Shown here: positions 9,038-17,483 of the stretch, one piece after another
Numbering within the stretch: the stretch's first letter is position 1
Layout: each line of letters begins with the position of its first letter
Assembly: GCA_015200025.1 (NCBI GenBank)
Contig: CP054186.1
Location: 2,306,001-2,370,000, forward strand
DNA: 64,000 bases
Source: Phycisphaeraceae bacterium
GTDB taxonomy: Bacteria; Planctomycetota; Phycisphaerae; Phycisphaerales; UBA1924
Direction: 5' to 3'
The notes under the pieces: generated by a model
The model's database searches: none
What the model was told of the DNA's origin: nothing
The model's input: the letters and a program-made list of their open reading frames with translations, nothing else
Translations under genes and position numbers: made by a program

Positions 9038-9475
9038 ATGAACACGATGTCCCGCGTCGAACCCCGAGGCAACCCCTCGTTCTTCCGCCTGTTCGAGAAC
9101 ATGCTGGGCGAGCCGTTCTTCACGCACGCGCCCGCGTCGGCCCTCATCGAGGAGGGGACGCTCCCCCTCGATATCTCCGAGGATGAGTCCAGCGTCATCG
9201 TCCGCGCGAGCCTCCCGGGCTTCCGCAAGGAGGACGTGGACATCGAGGTGCACGACGGCGTGCTCACCATCAAGGCCTCGCGGACCGAGGAGCACGAGGA
9301 GCACGGCGAGCGCTTCTACCGCAAGGAGCGGCGCACCGGCTCGCTCAGCCGACGCGTCGCGCTCCCCAGCGTCGTCCTTGAGCATGAGGCCAAGGCCGAC
9401 CTGAGCAACGGCGTGCTCACCCTCAGGCTCCCCAAGAGCCCCAAGGAGCAGCCCCGCAAGGTCCGGATCGGCTGA
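9038..9475 (+). CDS. Small heat shock protein Hsp20
   Basis: A 145-residue alpha-crystallin-type chaperone that holds unfolding proteins in the cytoplasm. The core domain runs from about residue 45 to 138, with ASLPGFRKEDVDIEV and the terminal NGVLTLRLPK signature. CGGAGGTC precedes the ATG at 9038. The 266 bp upstream hold no gene; I see no CIRCE element there. A hairpin terminator follows. Confidence 0.93.
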   Translation: MNTMSRVEPRGNPSFFRLFENMLGEPFFTHAPASALIEEGTLPLDISEDESSVIVRASLPGFRKEDVDIEVHDGVLTIKASRTEEHEEHGERFYRKERRTGSLSRRVALPSVVLEHEAKADLSNGVLTLRLPKSPKEQPRKVRIG

Positions 9476-9527
9476 TCCCTCTCACCCCCACCGCACCCCC
9501 ACCGCACCCCCTCCGGGGGCGCCACAC

Positions 9528-9562
9528 GGGCTCCGGCTTCAACGCCGGGGCCCGCTTTCTTT
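9528..9562 (+). terminator. Terminator after hsp20
   Basis: A 10-bp stem (GGGCTCCGGC / GCCGGGGCCC, one G-T pair) with a TTCAAC loop is followed by GCTTTCTTT, 52 bp after the Hsp20 stop codon. Confidence 0.7.
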
Positions 9563-9621
9563 ACACGACCTTTGCGCGACGGGAACGCCGGATCGTGGCT
9601 CCGCGCGCGTAGGCTCGCGTC

Positions 9622-10296
9622 ATGGCTCCCCCCTTTCTGGTCGACCTGTTCGTCTTCGACATCGCGGGCACGACGGTCCGTGACGACGGGATGGTCCACC
9701 GCGCGTTCCGCGTCGTGGCCGACCGACACCGGCTCTCGATGAGCGACGAGTGGATCAAGGCCCGGATGGGGTGGAACAAGGTGCACGTATTCGCCGAGGC
9801 GTTACGGCTGAGCGCCCGAGACGAGTCCGGGGCGCCGGCCCTGGCCGACGAGTTCACGAACGCCATCCTCGCCGACATGGACGCCCGTCCGCCCGAGCCG
9901 TTGCGTGGGGCGGCCGAATCCATGCTGGGTCTGACGGCGGCGGGGGTCAGGACGGCGTTCAACACGGGGTACTCGGCCTCGCTGGCCGAGGAGATCATCC
10001 GCCGGGTCGGGTGGAAGCCCGACGCGATCATCGGGTCGGACCTGGTCCCCCACGGGCGTCCCGCGCCGGACATGATCCGCCTGGCGATGAGCCGGACGGG
10101 CGTGGCGGATCCATCGCGGGTGGGCGTGGCGGGCGACACGCCGAGCGACATCGCCGCGGGCCGGGCGGCCGGGTGCCGGTTCGTCGTGGGCGTGACGCAC
10201 GGGACGTTCGGGGCGGAGGACCTCGCCACGGCGGGCGCGACGCACGTGCTCCCGGACCTGCTGGGGCTGATGGAGGTGCTGCGTGGATCGCGTTGA
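9622..10296 (+). CDS. Phosphonatase-like HAD hydrolase
   Basis: The 224-residue HAD enzyme resembles phosphonoacetaldehyde hydrolase. The nucleophile motif is FDIAGTTV (Asp13), with Ala at the +2 position as in phosphonatases. The cap carries MGWNKVH, which places a lysine at residue 53, the position of the Schiff-base lysine in characterised phosphonatases. HAD motif 3 and 4 regions (HGRPAPDMI, GDTPSDIAAG) are intact. It probably cleaves the C-P bond of phosphonoacetaldehyde or a close analogue. It overlaps the FAD oxidoreductase gene by 14 bp, which implies translational coupling and a shared pathway. Confidence 0.85.
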   Translation: MAPPFLVDLFVFDIAGTTVRDDGMVHRAFRVVADRHRLSMSDEWIKARMGWNKVHVFAEALRLSARDESGAPALADEFTNAILADMDARPPEPLRGAAESMLGLTAAGVRTAFNTGYSASLAEEIIRRVGWKPDAIIGSDLVPHGRPAPDMIRLAMSRTGVADPSRVGVAGDTPSDIAAGRAAGCRFVVGVTHGTFGAEDLATAGATHVLPDLLGLMEVLRGSR

Positions 10297-11458
10297 CGTG
10301 GCGGTGGTGGGGGCGGGGATCGTCGGGATCGCGCACGCCGTCGAGGCGCACCGGCGCGGGCTGAGCGTCGCGGTCGTCGAGCGCGGGCCGCGGGCCGCGG
10401 GGGCCTCGATCCGGAATTTCGGGATGTTCTGGCCGATCGGGCAGCCCGCGGGCCGGGCCTTCGCCCGGGCCATGATCTCGCGCGAGGTGTACCTCGATCT
10501 GGCGTCCAAGGCCGGGTTCTGGGCCGACCCGTTGGGCTCGCTCCACGCGGTCTACCACGACGACGAGTGGGCGTGCGTCCACGAGTTCGTCGAGCGGGCC
10601 CGCCCGCGGGGGTTCCGCGTCGAGGCCCTTGGCCCCGAGGACGCCCGCGCTCGATGCCCGGGTCTCAATCCGCAGGGGCTCCGCGGCGGGCTCTGGAGCG
10701 ACACCGAGATCGCCGTCGATCCGCGACAGGTGGTCGCCCGAGTCGCGTCGTGGTTGGGCACGCGGCCCGGGGTCACCGTCCGGTTCTCGTCGGCCGCGAC
10801 GCGCATCGAGGCCGGCGCGGGGCGTCCCAGGCTCCATCTCGCCGACGGCTCGGCCATCGACGCCGAACGGATCTTCGTCTGCGGCGGGGATGACATCGAG
10901 ACGCTCTACCCCGAGGCCTTCCGCGGCGCCCCGCTGACACGGTGCAAACTCCAGATGCTCCGAACGGGGTCCCAGCCCGGCGGCTGGCGTCTGGGCGTCC
11001 ACCTCGCCACGGGGAGCACCCTGCGCCATTACCCGGTCTTCAAGGGGCTCCCTTCCCTCGACGCGCTCTCGCGGCGCTTCTCACGCGAGCACCCCGAGTT
11101 CGACCGATGGGGCATCCACGTCATGGCGTCGCAGATGCAGGGCGGCGAACTGACCATCGGCGACAGCCACGAGTACGGCCCCTCGCCCGAGCCCTTCAAC
11201 CGCGAGGCCATCGACGACCTGATCCTCGGGTACCTCCGGGGTGTGCTCCACGCCCCCGATCCGCGGATCGCCGAGCGCTGGTACGGGGTCTACCTCAAAC
11301 GCACCGACGGGCACCTGGAGTTCATCCACGAGCCCGCCCCGGGCGTGCGTCTCATCACCGGGCTCGGCGGTAACGGGATGACCCTCTCCTTCGGCCTGGC
11401 GCGCGAACACTTCGAGTCGCTCGGCCGAGGCGAGGCCTGGGTCCATACCCCCGTGTGA
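10283..11458 (+). CDS. FAD-dependent oxidoreductase linked to phosphonate catabolism
   Basis: This 391-residue protein is a DAO-type flavoenzyme. A Rossmann FAD motif lies at the N-terminus (VVGAGIVGIAHA) and a second FAD-contact block at the C-terminus (ITGLGGNGMTLSFG). ASIRNFGMFWP is typical of the subgroup that clusters with phosphonatase-like hydrolases. I infer oxidation of an amino- or N-methyl-aminoethylphosphonate to phosphonoacetaldehyde, which the preceding enzyme would then hydrolyse. Translation starts at GTG 10283, inside the upstream gene. No phosphonate transporter or transaminase lies nearby. Confidence 0.82.
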   Translation: MDRVDVAVVGAGIVGIAHAVEAHRRGLSVAVVERGPRAAGASIRNFGMFWPIGQPAGRAFARAMISREVYLDLASKAGFWADPLGSLHAVYHDDEWACVHEFVERARPRGFRVEALGPEDARARCPGLNPQGLRGGLWSDTEIAVDPRQVVARVASWLGTRPGVTVRFSSAATRIEAGAGRPRLHLADGSAIDAERIFVCGGDDIETLYPEAFRGAPLTRCKLQMLRTGSQPGGWRLGVHLATGSTLRHYPVFKGLPSLDALSRRFSREHPEFDRWGIHVMASQMQGGELTIGDSHEYGPSPEPFNREAIDDLILGYLRGVLHAPDPRIAERWYGVYLKRTDGHLEFIHEPAPGVRLITGLGGNGMTLSFGLAREHFESLGRGEAWVHTPV

Positions 11459-11518
11459 GTTCCTGGATGAAAGCGGCCACGCGAGTGGCGAGGGGCCCCG
11501 GAACGGCGGGATCCGAAA

Positions 11519-11601
11519 TGGGCGAGGAGGGATTCGAACCCCCGAAGGCGTAAGCCAACAGATTTACAATCTGTCCCGTTTGGCCACTCCGGAACTCGCC
11601 C
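11519..11601 (-). tRNA. tRNA-Tyr (GTA)
   Basis: An 83-nt class II tRNA lies on the minus strand. The acceptor arms GGGCGAG and CTCGCCC pair perfectly, the anticodon stem-loop CAGATTGTAAATCTG holds GTA, a long variable arm is present, and the T arm is GGGTTCGAATCCC. The 3' CCA is not encoded, so tRNA nucleotidyltransferase must add it. Confidence 0.95.
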
Positions 11602-11707
11602 TGTGCCCGCCGGCGGTTCGTCCCGGGGCGGGCCCGAAGGATACGCCCGCCCGGACGGGGGGACAACGGCGGCCGGGCCAGCCCTTTCCCAACCTAGGAT
11701 CCGCCCG

Positions 11708-12727
11708 ATGCCCCAGCCGACCTCCTCGCAGGCTCTTGCGCCCGACCCCGCCGGGACGGATCTGGCCGCGCCGACGCCGGGGTTCCCGGCGTCCAAGACC
11801 GCGGAGCGGGCGGCCGCGTGGATCGAGGCGACCAAGCCCGGGATCACCCGTCTCGTGACGGTCACCGCGGGCGTCGGGTTCGTCATGGCGTGGCTCGCGC
11901 CGCCCGATCGGATGACCTGCCTCCGGGCCACGCTCGTCGGCGGGGCCTGCCTCGCCGGCACCGCGCTCAGCGCCGCGGGCGCCAACGCCATCAACCAGTG
12001 GATGGAACGCGACCGCGACGCGCGGATGAAACGCACGGCGGGGCGCCCGATCCCCACCGGCCGCGCCACCCCGACTCAGGTCATCGGGCTCGGGCTGGTC
12101 CTCGCCGCCGCGGGCGTCGCGCTGCTCGCGGTGGTCAACGGCGTGGTCCCCGCGCTCGTCTCGCTCGCGTGCGTGCTGTCGTACGTCCTGCTCTACACGC
12201 CCATGAAGCCCAGGACCCCGCTCTCGACCTACGCGGGCACGATCCCCGGCGCGCTCCCCCCGATGATCGGGTGGGCGGCGGCCTCGGGGTCGGGGTGGGA
12301 CGAACAGTGGGCCTCGCTCGGGCTGTGGGGGGGGTGGGCGCTGGTGGCGTTGATGGTGGTGTGGCAGCTCCCGCACTTCTTCGCCATCGGGTGGATGTAC
12401 CGCGACGATTACGCCGCGGGCGGGTACCGCACGCTCCCGGTCGTCGATCCCTCGGGGCGGCGCACGGCCCGGGCCGTCCTGCTCTGGTCGATCGTGCTGG
12501 TCCCGGTCTCGCTCACGCCGGCGTGGGCGATGCCGGGGGTGGTGGGTGCGCCGTACGCGGTCCTGGCGGGCGTCGCGGGGCTGGGGTTCCTGTGGCTCTG
12601 CGTGGGGCTGGCGCGCGAGCGGACGCGCGACGCCGCGAGGCGGGTCTTCTTCGCGTCGATCGCGTACCTCCCGCTGGTCATGCTGGCGATGGTCGCCGAG
12701 GCGGTCCTGCGAACGCTGGCATCGTGA
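11708..12727 (+). CDS. ctaB: Protoheme IX farnesyltransferase (heme O synthase)
   Basis: The 339-residue integral membrane prenyltransferase adds a farnesyl group to heme B to make heme O for cytochrome oxidases. It has a cytoplasmic N-terminal extension of about 35 residues, then multiple membrane helices. The Asp-rich motif NQWMERDRDARMKRT and the second conserved motif DYAAGGYRTLPV are both present. The ATG at 11708 is preferred because it gives a normal N-terminus; an upstream in-frame start would run back toward the tRNA. No cytochrome oxidase genes lie in this window. Confidence 0.92.
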   Translation: MPQPTSSQALAPDPAGTDLAAPTPGFPASKTAERAAAWIEATKPGITRLVTVTAGVGFVMAWLAPPDRMTCLRATLVGGACLAGTALSAAGANAINQWMERDRDARMKRTAGRPIPTGRATPTQVIGLGLVLAAAGVALLAVVNGVVPALVSLACVLSYVLLYTPMKPRTPLSTYAGTIPGALPPMIGWAAASGSGWDEQWASLGLWGGWALVALMVVWQLPHFFAIGWMYRDDYAAGGYRTLPVVDPSGRRTARAVLLWSIVLVPVSLTPAWAMPGVVGAPYAVLAGVAGLGFLWLCVGLARERTRDAARRVFFASIAYLPLVMLAMVAEAVLRTLAS

Positions 12728-12753
12728 CAGCGCGCCGCGCGGGGAAGTCCGGT

Positions 12754-13257
12754 TCAGCCCGCGAGGTTCGCCGGTGAAACCCCGAGCGGATCGCGGAGCT
12801 TCTGGATGCCTCGGAACTTCCAGTTGTTGACGGTCGAGACCTTGACGTCGAGCGAGCGGGCCGCGTCCTCGTAGCTCAGGCCCTCGCAGACGATGAGCCG
12901 CAGCGCGTCGTGCTCGGCGTTGGTCAGCCGGTCGAACGCCGCGGACGACTCGCCCGCGGGCTCGAAGCCCGAGCCCACGTCCTCGCGGCGTCCGCCCGCC
13001 CCACGGGCGGCGAACCGCTCGTGCTGGACGCGCTGCTTGTGGCGGCGCTTGATGAGGTTGTCCGCGACCTTGAGCAGGTAGCTGACGGTCACCACGCGTT
13101 CCTCGAGGTCGGGGATCCTCAGGAGGCGCATGAACACCTCCTGGGCGACGTCCTCCGCCGTCGTCGCGTCCACCGACTTCCTCGAGAACCAGTAGACCCG
13201 CTCGTAATACGTTTCGAACAAGCGCAGGACCAGCCCGCACCGACCGCTCGCGGCCAT
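12754..13257 (-). CDS. ECF-type RNA polymerase sigma factor
   Basis: This 167-residue sigma-70 family protein has region 2 at about residues 10-75 (FETYYERVYWFS, then AEDVAQEVFMRLL) and region 4 at about 110-160 (LSYEDAARSLDVKVSTVNNW, a helix-turn-helix). GGGAGG lies 8 bp before the ATG at 13257, which settles the start. It would direct transcription of an unknown regulon. No anti-sigma factor with a membrane helix is adjacent. The divergent small gene at 13735 is the only close neighbour. Confidence 0.88.
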   Translation of the reverse strand: MAASGRCGLVLRLFETYYERVYWFSRKSVDATTAEDVAQEVFMRLLRIPDLEERVVTVSYLLKVADNLIKRRHKQRVQHERFAARGAGGRREDVGSGFEPAGESSAAFDRLTNAEHDALRLIVCEGLSYEDAARSLDVKVSTVNNWKFRGIQKLRDPLGVSPANLAG

Positions 13258-13734
13258 ACCACGGCCTCCCATCTTCCGCCGGGACCACCTCCCGGCGCCA
13301 TCCACCCCCGAGACCTCCGACCGTCGCATGGGCCACCAGCCCGGCTCCACCACGGTCGGCGTTGTGCCGACGGAGACCAACACCCACTGAAGCCCCCCCC
13401 ACAGATCCCCTGAGGCCGCCCGAGAACTCGGGCCATGTGTCATCGTCACCGACCGGGGCTGCTCCTGAAAACCCCGGGGGGGCTGGCGTTGAAAACCTGA
13501 CGGTTCAACGCGGATCCCATAACTCAATCACATCATCGCACGGGCCATTTCGCCGTGCGCGCGCAAAAATGCAAACTCGGGTGAAAGCCCCTCTCCCCTC
13601 ACGGATTCTCCACACAGGCCACCGCGGCCTTCCGCGTGAGGCGAACGCCCCAACGGGGTCCATTGAGGGTCGGGTCCGACGCCTCGCTCGGGGTTGGCAC
13701 CGGGCGGTCGGGTCCCTTCATCAGGGGAGGACGC
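13258..13734. other. 477-bp divergent intergenic region
   Basis: This region separates the sigma factor gene (minus) from a small gene (plus) and must hold both promoters. I see no convincing -35/-10 pair, tRNA or repeat. The stretch 13500-13580 is less GC-rich than its surroundings and is the likeliest promoter zone. Confidence 0.5.
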
Positions 13735-14055
13735 ATGGATCAAGGCGAAACTCCATATGAGCTGAGGTTCGACGGGCGCGCGCCGGGGCGGCGACGCCGG
13801 CGCGGGACGCTCCCGGCCCACGTCCCGTGGTGGCACGCGTCGGGTGAGCGTCGCCACGTGATCGCGAAGATCGGGCCTCTCGGTGTGGAGGACGCCCCGC
13901 ACCTCGGGAGCGACCCGACGCCGAGCCCGACCGACGACGCCGCGATCGAGATGATCCGCGAGGCGTTGATGCGGGCGGCCGCGATGACCCCGGACTTTGG
14001 CCCCGAAGATTTCGAGATCGAACTCCCCCCGCTGGCCCGGGACGTGGGCGCGTGA
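13735..14055 (+). CDS. Small cytoplasmic protein of unknown function
   Basis: A GGGGAGG box sits just before the ATG at 13735, giving a 106-residue protein that I do not recognise. The N-terminal 30 residues are strongly basic, with a GRRRRRG run; the C-terminal half is acidic (FGPEDFEIELPP). There is no signal peptide, membrane helix or metal motif. The basic-then-acidic layout could suit a nucleic-acid or protein-binding adaptor, but that is a guess. It is transcribed divergently from the sigma factor gene. Confidence 0.6.
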   Translation: MDQGETPYELRFDGRAPGRRRRRGTLPAHVPWWHASGERRHVIAKIGPLGVEDAPHLGSDPTPSPTDDAAIEMIREALMRAAAMTPDFGPEDFEIELPPLARDVGA

Positions 14056-14060
14056 TCGGG

Positions 14061-15053
14061 TTACGGGCGGACGGCGTAGCGCTTCACATGCAAGGCGTCT
14101 CGGGTCAGGGAGATCCGCAACGGCCCGATCGTGAATGCTCGATCACCCCCCACGCGGTCACGCACGGCCGATGACACCGCGGCGAGCGACGACGCCGGCA
14201 TGCGGTCGCGCCCGGGGCGGTCTTTCGCCAGGACGCGGAACAGTTCGGCGATCACCGCCGGGGGAACGCGACGGAGCATCGCCCGGTCGAGGCGTTCGAT
14301 GCCGCCGCGGCGTTCGGTCGTGGCCCTCCGGCGGAGCCGTACGGCGGATCTGGTCATGAACCCCGCGGCGTCCGCGCACCTCGTCGCCGATCGTGCCGCG
14401 TTCGTCGCGGCCCCGGACGCGAGACGCCGGAGCACGGGCAGGACCTCGGCCCGGAGCGCCGCGCGGGTCATGGACGTGTCGGCGTTGGTCGGGTCGGTCC
14501 TCCACGGCTCGCCGCACGAGCGGCACAGGGCTTCAAGATCCTCGCGTGTGACGCTCAGGCACGGTCGGATCAGCCGGACGCCGGGCGCGATCGGCCGCGC
14601 GGGTTGGACGCCCGAGAGCCCGCGCGGGCCTGCGCCGCGGATCAGCCTCATCAGAACGGTTTCGAGTTGGTCGTCCGCGTGGTGCGCCGTGGCCACGAGG
14701 CTCAGCCCGGCCTGGCGTGCCAGCCTCGCGAGGGCGGCGTAGCGCAGGCGCCGGGCCGCGGCCTCGGTGTTCCCCGCGGCGCGGCGGGCCCGGACCGAGG
14801 CCTCCAAGAACGGCACGCCCAGGCGTTGGGCCAGGTCGCGCACCGCGTCCCGGTCCGCGTGGGTTTGGGCTTTGGGCCGGAGATCGTGGACGATGTGCGC
14901 GAGGGCGGCCAGCCCGCCCGCCGAGGCGAGTGCGAGGGCCAGCGCGGTCGAGTCCGCCCCGCCGGAGCAGGCCACGATCGTCGGGCGGTCCCTGTCGCGC
15001 ACGGTGTTCCCGCCGGTCAGGGCTCGCCAGGAACGGAGAATCGGGGCGACCAT
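14061..15053 (-). CDS. tilS: tRNA(Ile)-lysidine synthase
   Basis: The product (330 residues from ATG 15053) is a PP-loop ATPase that converts the wobble cytidine of the AUA-reading tRNA-Ile to lysidine. The PP-loop motif SGGADST lies near residue 31, followed by AHIVHDLR and the conserved ATAHHADDQLET block. The protein is on the short side for the family and appears to lack the C-terminal substrate-binding domain. An in-frame GTG at 15092 is an alternative start. It converges on the small gene at 13735, leaving only 5 bp between the two stops. Confidence 0.9.
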   Translation of the reverse strand: MVAPILRSWRALTGGNTVRDRDRPTIVACSGGADSTALALALASAGGLAALAHIVHDLRPKAQTHADRDAVRDLAQRLGVPFLEASVRARRAAGNTEAAARRLRYAALARLARQAGLSLVATAHHADDQLETVLMRLIRGAGPRGLSGVQPARPIAPGVRLIRPCLSVTREDLEALCRSCGEPWRTDPTNADTSMTRAALRAEVLPVLRRLASGAATNAARSATRCADAAGFMTRSAVRLRRRATTERRGGIERLDRAMLRRVPPAVIAELFRVLAKDRPGRDRMPASSLAAVSSAVRDRVGGDRAFTIGPLRISLTRDALHVKRYAVRP

Positions 15054-15178
15054 CGGCGATCGCTTGGAAGGGAGTCTGAACGGCGTGCTCACGGGCCCAT
15101 GCTAACGCGCGACGTGAAGCGCCGGCGCCGAGGCCGGGCGTGGAGCGGTCGTTGAGGGGTGCCGTGCGGGCGGGAGGA

Positions 15179-15607
15179 TCAGGCCTTGGGTGCGGCCTTC
15201 TCGCCCACGCCGCGCTCGCCGGCGACGAGGTGCTTGAGCCCGCGGCGGCGGTCGCGGAGGCGCTGCGACTTCCCGCGTCGGTCGCGGAGGTAGTACAGCT
15301 TCGCGCGGCGGGCGTCGCCCTTGCGCACGACCTCGTACTTGGCGACCAGCGGGGAGTTCACCGGGACGATGCGCTCGACGCCCACGTCGTCGACGACCCG
15401 GCGGACGACCATCATCTCGTTGATCCCGCGGCCGCTGCGGGAGATCAGCACGCCCTGGAACACCTGAAGACGTTCCTTGTCGCCCTCGACGATCCGGAAG
15501 TGGATGTTGATCGTGTCCCCGACGTCGAGGCGGGGGAGGTCGGTCTTGATCACCTCGGCGTTGAGACGCTCGAGGATGGATTGCTGGGAGTTCGCGCTCT
15601 GGGCCAT
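15179..15607 (-). CDS. rplS: 50S ribosomal protein L19
   Basis: This 142-residue protein sits at the interface between the ribosomal subunits. DVGDTINIHFRIVEGDKERL, GVLISRSGRGINE and the terminal KLYYLRDRRGKSQRL match the family. A short Ala/Lys tail extends past the usual end. The ATG at 15607 follows a GAGAG ribosome site. The usual bacterial partners (rpsP, rimM, trmD) are not adjacent on the visible side. Confidence 0.95.
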   Translation of the reverse strand: MAQSANSQQSILERLNAEVIKTDLPRLDVGDTINIHFRIVEGDKERLQVFQGVLISRSGRGINEMMVVRRVVDDVGVERIVPVNSPLVAKYEVVRKGDARRAKLYYLRDRRGKSQRLRDRRRGLKHLVAGERGVGEKAAPKA

Positions 15608-15785
15608 GGGTTCTCTCGCAGGTCCCCGGGAATCCTCCGCCGCGTCGTGAGGCGCGGCACGGCGTCCCGGATAGGGCCTGAACGATACGCCCGAGGGCCG
15701 GCCGGTTCCACACTCTGACGGGCCTCGGCGGGGTTCCTCCCCCCTTGGTTCGCGTCGAGGGGCGTGCGGGGGGTGAGACCCTGAC

Positions 15786-15820
15786 AAAAACAAGAAACCC
15801 CGCGATGGTTCGCGGGGTTT
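15786..15820 (-). terminator. Terminator of the PEP-CTERM-type gene at 15850
   Basis: Read on the minus strand, a CGCGGGG-type hairpin (arms 15798-15805 and 15810-15817) is followed by T-rich sequence (complement of AAAAACAAGAAA). It lies 30 bp past the stop of the gene above and upstream of the rplS promoter region. Confidence 0.75.
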
Positions 15821-15849
15821 CGTCGAGATTCAGTTGGCAGAACCGGTGT

Positions 15850-16593
15850 TCAGCGGCGACGACGGGCCGCCACGAGGCCGCCGAGCCCGAGGAGGGCGAG
15901 GCTGCCGGGGGTGGGGACGTTGTCGGTGGCGATGAAGTAGGCGTTGTTGGCGAGGGGGTTGCCGCCGAAGTTGATGGACTGGCTGTTGGTGACGTCGTAG
16001 ATGCCGTCGGCGCTGGAGCCGATGATGGCGGGGTTGCGGATCTGGATGCCGGCGTTGTCGATCGAGCCGGCGCCGCTCCAGGTGATGGTGGTGAACTGGG
16101 TGCTGACCCAGATGTTGTCGGTCAGGAAGATGTTGAGGGCCTTGAGCGACTCGGCGGCGAAGCTCAGGCGGACGCTGCCGCCGGCGGCGAGGTTGAGGGC
16201 GGGCATGGAGAAGTTGAACCCGCCGATGAAACCGCCGTCGGACTGGCGGTAGAAGCGGATGGCCCCGCCGCCGCCGGTCAGGTTGCTCGCCGTGTTGTTC
16301 ACGTTGGCGACCGAGAGGCCCATGTGGCTGAGCCAGCCCGCGCCCACGCCGACCATGTTCAGGTCGTCGGCGACCTCGCGGCTCCCCGTGGCGTAGAGGG
16401 CCTGGAGCGAGCTGCCCGGGGCGTTCCAGCGGTCGTAGTTGATGTTGACCGCGCGGCCCGAGAACCCGTCCTGCACGACGTTGCCCGCCAGGTCGATCGT
16501 GTACTGACCGACCTCGTACCCGGAATAGATGTCCGCCGAGGCCGCTCCGGCCCCGGCCGCCAACGCCAGAACACCGACCATCAACTTGCTCAT
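15850..16593 (-). CDS. Secreted PEP-CTERM-type protein
   Basis: The 247-residue protein has a cleavable signal peptide (residues 1-20, ending ASA). Its C-terminal sorting tail at 226-247 is VPTPGSLALL followed by a Gly/Leu helix and ARRRR. Such tails are recognised by exosortase-type machinery, which is not in this window. The middle is rich in Asn, Gly and Ser and predicted beta-rich, as in extracellular matrix proteins. I do not recognise the body. A strong AAGGAGA box precedes the ATG at 16593. It has its own terminator, so it is probably monocistronic. Confidence 0.85.
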   Translation of the reverse strand: MSKLMVGVLALAAGAGAASADIYSGYEVGQYTIDLAGNVVQDGFSGRAVNINYDRWNAPGSSLQALYATGSREVADDLNMVGVGAGWLSHMGLSVANVNNTASNLTGGGGAIRFYRQSDGGFIGGFNFSMPALNLAAGGSVRLSFAAESLKALNIFLTDNIWVSTQFTTITWSGAGSIDNAGIQIRNPAIIGSSADGIYDVTNSQSINFGGNPLANNAYFIATDNVPTPGSLALLGLGGLVAARRRR

Positions 16594-16883
16594 CGCGTCT
16601 CTCCTTGCACACGCACAGCGTCACCCACGAGGGGGTGCATCGCGACGGTTGCTGGACAAGGAGGTGGCGTCGTCGCGTCTCTCACACGCGGTGCCCGCGC
16701 ACAAACGCGGGCACTGACGCCGGGTCTTGTCTCTCTCGACCAGGCCGTACCTTCATGATGATCGTTGTTCAACCCCGTGTCAAGGGGATTTGAAGGTATC
16801 GCTCGGACGATATCGCGTCGGGTTCGGCTGTAAGCACTTGCAGGGCTCGCGGTTGCGCAATCGTACGAACACAATCCGTACGA

Positions 16884-17483
16884 TCAGTCCCCATGACGCT
16901 CTCGGAGCTTCGCCGACAGACGCAGGAGCAGGGCGACCCGCTCGAACTCGTTGACCCAGTCGGTCAGGGTGGCGGCCACCTCGTCGTCGGGGACGGGGGC
17001 CCCGGGGAGGGGGCACGAGGGGCCGAGCTGCTTGGCGGCCAGGGCCCGGAACCGGGCGAGCGATTTGTCGCCCATGAGGCTGACAAACTCCAGGTCTTCG
17101 TTGAGGAACAGCGCGGTGGGGACGCGGTTGCCGCCGCAGATGCGGACGGCGTCGGACAGGGCTCGGTGCTCGTCGCGGTCGACGAAGCGCAGGTCGATGC
17201 CCGTGGATCCGGGGGGCGAGCCGGGGGGGGCGGGGTTGGCCTTGGCGATGTGGTCGAGCATGGGGCATTGCTGGACGCAGTCGCCGCACCAGAGGCCCGA
17301 GACGACGAGGACGTTGATCCGCCGCGAGAACCCGGCGATGAGCGAGCGTTGGGGATCGGACAGGCGGACACGCCGGTGGAAGGCGTCCCAGCGTTCGCGC
17401 TGGTCGGGCGTGCCGGCGGCGACGTACGCGTCGTATGAGAGCCCCGCGCCGAAGGCGGGCCGGATCAGGTCGAGGGTCAGCAT
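16884..17483 (-). CDS. Thioredoxin family protein
   Basis: This 199-residue thioredoxin-fold protein has the active-site sequence WCGDC at about residues 62-66, followed by QQCPML. The cis-Pro appears in the GGNRVPTALF segment. It lacks a signal peptide and so should act in the cytoplasm as a disulfide reductase or a resistance-type thioredoxin. Its ATG at 17483 overlaps the end of the mqnE-like gene by 7 bp, so the two are co-translated. A redox role in support of the Fe-S radical SAM enzyme is conceivable but is not shown. Confidence 0.85.
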   Translation of the reverse strand: MLTLDLIRPAFGAGLSYDAYVAAGTPDQRERWDAFHRRVRLSDPQRSLIAGFSRRINVLVVSGLWCGDCVQQCPMLDHIAKANPAPPGSPPGSTGIDLRFVDRDEHRALSDAVRICGGNRVPTALFLNEDLEFVSLMGDKSLARFRALAAKQLGPSCPLPGAPVPDDEVAATLTDWVNEFERVALLLRLSAKLRERHGD

